Of a stretch of DNA of 64,000 nt, positions 60,000-64,000 are shown piece by piece. Position 1 is the stretch's first letter. Every line of letters starts with the position of its first letter. The stretch covers positions 62,001-126,000 of the forward strand of contig NZ_JADR01000009.1 of assembly GCF_000518485.1 (NCBI RefSeq). Direction: 5' to 3'. The position numbers were made by a program, and so were the translations under genes. The DNA comes from Olleya marilimosa CAM030. Lineage in GTDB: Bacteria; Bacteroidota; Bacteroidia; Flavobacteriales; Flavobacteriaceae. The notes under the pieces were generated by a model. It was not told the DNA's origin. It worked only from the letters and a program-made list of their open reading frames with translations, and searched no databases.

Positions 60000-61058
60000 A
60001 TGAATATTAAAATTATTGGAACAGGAAGTTACATTCCAAGTACTATTGAAAAAAATGAAGATTTTTATAATCATGAGTTTTTAAATGCAGATGGATCAAA
60101 AATAAATAGCCCAAATGAGGTAATTGTTGATAAATTTAAAGCCATTACTGGTATTGAAGAAAGACGTTACATAAAACCAGAATTATTAAATTCTGATATT
60201 GCATTTTATGCAGCTGAAAAAGCAATTGCTGATGCTAAAATTGACAAAGAGACTTTAGATTATATTATCGTTGCACATAATTATGGTGACATTAAACATA
60301 ATACAGAACAAAGTGATACTGTCCCAAGCATAGCTTCACGTGTTAAACATTTATTACAAATTAAAAACCCAAAATGTGTGGGTTACGACCTACTATTTGG
60401 ATGTCCAGGTTGGATTGAAGGTGTCATACAAGCCAATGCTTTTATTAAATCAGGCCTAGCTAAACGCTGTCTAGTTATTGGTACAGAAACACTATCTAGA
60501 GTTGTTGACAAACATGATAGAGACTCCATGATTTATAGTGATGGTGCAGGTGCTGTAATTATTGAAGAGACTAATGATGATAGCGGAATTATTGCGCATG
60601 AGTCTGCTACTTATGCATTAGATGAAGCTCATTTTATCTTTTTTGGAGAAACCAACAATTTAGACTCCACTAGTCAACGTAGATACATTAAAATGTATGG
60701 TCGTAAAATTTACGAATTTGCATTAACCAATGTACCATTAGCGCTTAAATCATGTTTAGAAAAAAGTGGCTACAATATAAATGATGTCAAAAAAATATTG
60801 ATCCATCAAGCTAACGAAAAAATGGACGAAGCTATTGTAAAACGTTTTTATAAGCTACACGATATGAAAATGCCAGAAGGCATTATGCCAATGAGTATAA
60901 ATACGCTTGGTAATTCTAGCGTAGCAACTGTACCTACATTATATGATTTAATCCTAAAAGGCAAACTAAAAAACCAAGAGATTAATAAAGGTGATGTAAT
61001 ACTTTTTGCCAGTGTTGGTGCAGGTATGAATATTAATGCTATAGTATATAAACAATAA
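60000..61058 (+). CDS. 3-oxoacyl-ACP synthase III-type (KAS III/FabH-like) enzyme
   Basis: The 352-residue thiolase-fold protein has C135 in FGCPGWIEGV, H269 in IHQANEKM and N305 in TLGNSSVATVPT, the Cys-His-Asn triad of KAS III. IKIIGTGSYIPS starts it and an SVGAGMNINAIVY end closes it. It would start a fatty-acyl or polyketide chain from an acyl-CoA. The long insert near residues 20-60 and the next genes (methyltransferase, glycosyltransferase) leave open a specialised lipid or product pathway. It may equally be an ordinary FabH paralogue. Confidence 0.9.
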   Translation: MNIKIIGTGSYIPSTIEKNEDFYNHEFLNADGSKINSPNEVIVDKFKAITGIEERRYIKPELLNSDIAFYAAEKAIADAKIDKETLDYIIVAHNYGDIKHNTEQSDTVPSIASRVKHLLQIKNPKCVGYDLLFGCPGWIEGVIQANAFIKSGLAKRCLVIGTETLSRVVDKHDRDSMIYSDGAGAVIIEETNDDSGIIAHESATYALDEAHFIFFGETNNLDSTSQRRYIKMYGRKIYEFALTNVPLALKSCLEKSGYNINDVKKILIHQANEKMDEAIVKRFYKLHDMKMPEGIMPMSINTLGNSSVATVPTLYDLILKGKLKNQEINKGDVILFASVGAGMNINAIVYKQ

Positions 61059-61097
61059 AGATTCAGTATTAATTTCTGAACAAAAAAAAACATTTTT

Positions 61098-61619
61098 GTG
61101 TACGAACAAACATTTCCGCATAAACGCTTTAAACTAACCTATCAATTTTTAGAAAAACACATTTCTAAATCTGAAACAATTTTAGACTTAGGAGTAGAAA
61201 ACCCATTTACTAAAATTTTAAAAGACAATAATTTTATAGTTGAAAACACAACAGGTGAAGATCTAGATTTTGATACAGCTACTATTAAAAAGTCTAAAGC
61301 GACAGTAGTCACTGCTTTTGAGATTTTTGAACATTTATTAAACCCTTTTACTGTTTTACAAAGTATAAAGGCAGACAAATTAGTAATTAGCGTACCACTT
61401 AAATTATGGTTTTCTTCGGCTTACCGAAGCAAAACAGATTCTTGGGATAGGCATTATCACGAGTTTGAAGATTGGCAATTAGATTGGTTATTAGAAAAAA
61501 CAGGTTGGAAAATTATTGATAAACAAAAATGGACTAATCCTACTAAAAAGATTGGAATCAGACCTATTTTAAGATGGTTTACACCGAGATATTATATTAT
61601 TTATGCTGAAAGAGCTTAA
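61098..61619 (+). CDS. Class I SAM-dependent methyltransferase
   Basis: The 173-residue protein has a Rossmann-like start ISKSETILDLGVENPFTKILKDNN, an acidic end of strand 2 at GEDLDFD, and VVTAFEIFEHLLNPFTVLQSI, as in Methyltransf_11/12 enzymes. It begins with GTG at 61098; no in-frame ATG is available near the start. It lies 39 bases after the KAS III gene and 34 before a glycosyltransferase gene. The substrate is unknown; a lipid or glycan is suggested by context only. Confidence 0.82.
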   Translation: MYEQTFPHKRFKLTYQFLEKHISKSETILDLGVENPFTKILKDNNFIVENTTGEDLDFDTATIKKSKATVVTAFEIFEHLLNPFTVLQSIKADKLVISVPLKLWFSSAYRSKTDSWDRHYHEFEDWQLDWLLEKTGWKIIDKQKWTNPTKKIGIRPILRWFTPRYYIIYAERA

Positions 61620-61653
61620 ATAAAGCTAACTTTAAATTCTAATATTTTCTATT

Positions 61654-62502
61654 GTGAATTTCAGTATAATCATTCCTGCGCATAACGAAGCTTCGTCCAT
61701 TGGACTAACATTACAATCACTAGTCAATCAAACGTTGCCTCCTAAACAAATTGTGGTGGTTAATGACAACTCTACTGATAACACCAAAACTATTGTAGAA
61801 GACTTTCAAAAACAGTACAATTTTATTGATTTAGTCAATGTGACTTCATCTGACAAGCACTTACCAGGAACTAAAATAATTAACGCCTTTTATAAAGGCT
61901 ATCAGGTTACAAACAAAAGTTATGATGTGATTTGCAAATTTGATGCCGATTTAATTTTTCCTTCAAATTATTTAGAAACCTTAGCCTTTCATTTTAATAA
62001 AAACGCATCCATTGGTATGGTTGCTGGCTATTGTTATATCGAAAAGAATAACGACTGGGTTTTAGAATCTATTACTGGTAAAGATCACATAAGAGGAGCG
62101 CTTAAAGCCTACCGAAAAGATTGTTTTGAAGCCATTGGACAATTAAAAAAATCTATGGGTTGGGATACCATTGACGAGCTTTTAGCAAAGTATAACAACT
62201 GGTCCATTGTCTTAGACGAAAGTTTACATGTTAAGCATTTAAAACCTACAGGAGCTAGCTACAATAAAGGTGCAAAACACCTGCAAGGCGAAGCCATGTA
62301 TAAAATGCGTTATGGTTTTACACTGACGTTAATTACTGCTTTAAAAATGAGTGTAAAAAAGAAAAGCTTTAGATACTTTAAAGATTATATTGTTGGGTAT
62401 TTGAAAGCCACAAGTAACAAACCTGAGCGCTTAATTACTAAGGCAGAAGGACGGTTTATTAGAGATCTAAGATGGAAAGGTGTAAAGCAAAAATTATTTT
62501 AA
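61654..62502 (+). CDS. Family 2 glycosyltransferase
   Basis: The 282-residue protein has a GT-A fold: FSIIIPAHNEASSIGLTLQSLVNQTLPPKQIVVVNDNSTDNT at the N-terminus, the metal-binding ICKFDADLIFPSNYLE, and GWDTIDELLAKYNNWSIVLDE. It starts with GTG at 61654. It would transfer a sugar from a nucleotide sugar to an unknown acceptor. It ends convergently with the nuclease gene, with stops overlapping by four bases. Confidence 0.92.
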   Translation: MNFSIIIPAHNEASSIGLTLQSLVNQTLPPKQIVVVNDNSTDNTKTIVEDFQKQYNFIDLVNVTSSDKHLPGTKIINAFYKGYQVTNKSYDVICKFDADLIFPSNYLETLAFHFNKNASIGMVAGYCYIEKNNDWVLESITGKDHIRGALKAYRKDCFEAIGQLKKSMGWDTIDELLAKYNNWSIVLDESLHVKHLKPTGASYNKGAKHLQGEAMYKMRYGFTLTLITALKMSVKKKSFRYFKDYIVGYLKATSNKPERLITKAEGRFIRDLRWKGVKQKLF

Positions 62503-63305
62503 AAGCTCCATCCTTTATAACTACTTGAAGCTTCTAGCCGATCTTCAATAGTATCATCTAATTCTGAAAAGAAATCAATACCTGTTAATTGTTCTATATG
62601 ATCAACAGACGTTACAAATTTATATAAAGGCTGATCAGACTCGATATGTGGCAACAAAAAAGCAATCACTTTGGTATTACCGTTATTATTATCTATTAAT
62701 ACTTTATAAAACTGATTAGGAATAGATACCTCTTCCTCTCCTATTGTTTTTAATCCATTCTCCAAAACACCTCCAGAAACGACAAAAACACCATCATACT
62801 TGCTAGCCCAATACCGTGTTTTTTGTTCTAACCTGTTCCAAACACCTGCGTTAAAATCGTGATTTTGAGGCGAGATGTTACTAGTTAAAAAAGTTTCGTC
62901 GTGCGCTTCTTTACTATATTTTCTATCTCCTGCTGGACAAAGATGCCCACGATCATAATCCGAATTTTTATAATTACGCCAATGTGCAGCACCAGTTTTT
63001 ACAGCATTGTCAACTTCAAAATAAGGACGTTTATAATCTGCATTACTTAAATGAGATTTTTTAAGCTCATAAGCCACCCATTCTGCTTGCTCGTGTGGCT
63101 CGCTATAACTTAAACTATAACCACTATGATGTACAATTTGTCCTGTTGTACTTGTTGGTAAAAAGTATTGGTTTGTATTAGTTTTTACTGTTGCTCCATT
63201 TGTAACAGTTTCAACTTTTTCTTGAGTATCTAAATAGTTATTTACTCCATAGGAAGCAATAAGTACTAATGCGGTTAATATAGAATACTTAGTTTTATTG
63301 GACAT
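62499..63305 (-). CDS. Membrane-anchored or secreted DNA/RNA non-specific endonuclease
   Basis: The 268-residue protein has an N-terminal hydrophobic segment (about 7-22) for export or anchoring and an NUC1/beta-beta-alpha-Me nuclease domain. The catalytic motif is D118-R119-G120-H121 in YDRGHLCPAGDRKYS, followed by the metal-ligand Asn region ETFLTSNISPQNHDFNAGVWNRLEQKTR. It degrades extracellular nucleic acid for nutrition or defence. Its ATG overlaps the stop of the upstream sorting-domain gene (TAATG), so the two are coupled. Confidence 0.93.
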   Translation of the reverse strand: MSNKTKYSILTALVLIASYGVNNYLDTQEKVETVTNGATVKTNTNQYFLPTSTTGQIVHHSGYSLSYSEPHEQAEWVAYELKKSHLSNADYKRPYFEVDNAVKTGAAHWRNYKNSDYDRGHLCPAGDRKYSKEAHDETFLTSNISPQNHDFNAGVWNRLEQKTRYWASKYDGVFVVSGGVLENGLKTIGEEEVSIPNQFYKVLIDNNNGNTKVIAFLLPHIESDQPLYKFVTSVDHIEQLTGIDFFSELDDTIEDRLEASSSYKGWSF

Positions 63306-64000
63306 TAACGTTTAATAAATTTAAGATTAACCAACTGTCCATTAGCCTTTGTGATTTTAGCAATATATACTCCTGAGTTTATGTTTGACAAATCAACTTC
63401 CTGAGATTCAAGAGTATTTATTGTTTTAACATTTTGACCTAATAGGTTAAATACATTTATATTTTTAATACTATTCAGGTTTTCATAATCTTTAAATACT
63501 AAAGCATTTTTAGAACTATCAAAATAAACAAAGGATTGTGTGGATACAAAATCTTCAGTAGATAGGGTTTCTGATGATTGATATACAATAGAAAATCTAG
63601 ACACGTCAACTCCTGACGCTAAATTTAATGTTACAGGATTAGATTTAATATCGTATAACGTATTTGTTTGATTGTCCTTTAAATAAATAGTTTGGTTTTC
63701 AGGAAAATTTAAGGTCTCACTAATTTGGAAAGTAAAATTACCTGAGTTTGAAATATCAATTCCTAAAGGAATTTCGTCTGAAACATCAAAACTATTTAGA
63801 CCTTGAATACTTAATCTTTGATCAGGAATTACCCAATAAAGATCATTAGGTAAATCATTAAACATTTCGCTATCGTAACCTCTATCAAATGCTGTACTTG
63901 CATTAGCATCATAACCTAAAGCAATAGTAGACTCGTTATCATTATTATCCTTAAACTTAAGCCAGAATTTAATACGATTATCAGTTAAAGCTTGTTGAGC
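63305..64000 (-). CDS. C-terminal part of a type IX-secreted protein (T9SS type A sorting domain), cut by the window
   Basis: The frame is open to the right edge, so the 5' part lies outside; 231 C-terminal residues are visible. The last about 75 residues (SIKNINVFNLLGQNVKTIN, then DLSNINSGVYIAKI and NLKFIKR) form the type A sorting domain that directs export through the type IX secretion system. The part before it has beta-sandwich features (GNFTFQISETLNFPENQTIYLKD). Its catalytic or binding domain is not in view. It is directly upstream of the nuclease gene. Confidence 0.92.
   Translation of the reverse strand, partial: AQQALTDNRIKFWLKFKDNNDNESTIALGYDANASTAFDRGYDSEMFNDLPNDLYWVIPDQRLSIQGLNSFDVSDEIPLGIDISNSGNFTFQISETLNFPENQTIYLKDNQTNTLYDIKSNPVTLNLASGVDVSRFSIVYQSSETLSTEDFVSTQSFVYFDSSKNALVFKDYENLNSIKNINVFNLLGQNVKTINTLESQEVDLSNINSGVYIAKITKANGQLVNLKFIKR

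Overview
The window is low-GC DNA from a bacterium of the phylum Bacteroidota, most likely a marine-type member of the Flavobacteriaceae. Evidence for this placement: promoters of the TTG / 19-22 bp / TAnnTTTG type; a type IX secretion C-terminal domain; TonB receptors with carboxypeptidase-like N-domains; a fused hpt-adk gene; a tmRNA tag read as GENNYALAA; and lipoproteins and cell-wall genes typical of the group. I cannot fix the genus. Nearly all of the window is ordinary chromosome. I see no prophage, insertion sequence, CRISPR array, rRNA or tRNA gene.

Layout. 1-5.9 kb: the end of kdsA, an outer-membrane protein, then two small operons of membrane proteins around a winged-helix regulator, including a Coq4-like protein. 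5.9-9.9 kb: a large Ca-binding-repeat lipoprotein, a saccharopine-dehydrogenase-like enzyme and a Tudor-like small protein. 9.9-10.4 kb: tmRNA. 10.4-18.4 kb: a LacI regulator divergent from a TonB receptor, a GH63 mannosyl/glucosylglycerate-hydrolase-like enzyme, a sodium symporter and glycerate kinase, which together look like a catabolic locus for a glyceryl glycoside osmolyte. 18.5-20.6 kb: rhodanese and thioredoxin-fold redox proteins. 20.6-28.1 kb: the trp operon, with a Trp-Trp-Trp leader peptide and attenuator; two repeat families and a GIY-YIG gene lie between trpB and trpA. 28.1-35.7 kb: housekeeping genes (trmL, YitT, RNA helicase, mpl, TPR protein). 35.8-42.4 kb: a giant alpha-2-macroglobulin with an inserted carboxypeptidase-like plus TonB-plug module. 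42.6-46.5 kb: a secreted protein and an SdpR/SdpI-like pair. 46.5-50.6 kb: obgE, hpt-adk and purKE. 50.6-51.1 kb: three tandem, related small-RNA-like units on the minus strand. 51.2-64 kb: an M3 peptidase, a GbsR-type regulator with paired palindromes and its membrane-protein neighbours, an ECF sigma/anti-sigma pair, gcvP, a KAS III / methyltransferase / glycosyltransferase run, a secreted nuclease, and the end of a type IX-secreted protein cut by the window edge.

The most novel-looking items are the three tandem minus-strand RNA units (50.6-51.1 kb), the glyceryl-glycoside catabolic locus with its LacI operator, and the GIY-YIG gene embedded in a family of about 140-bp double-hairpin repeats inside the trp operon. 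All functional statements come from reading motifs and context; no database search was run.
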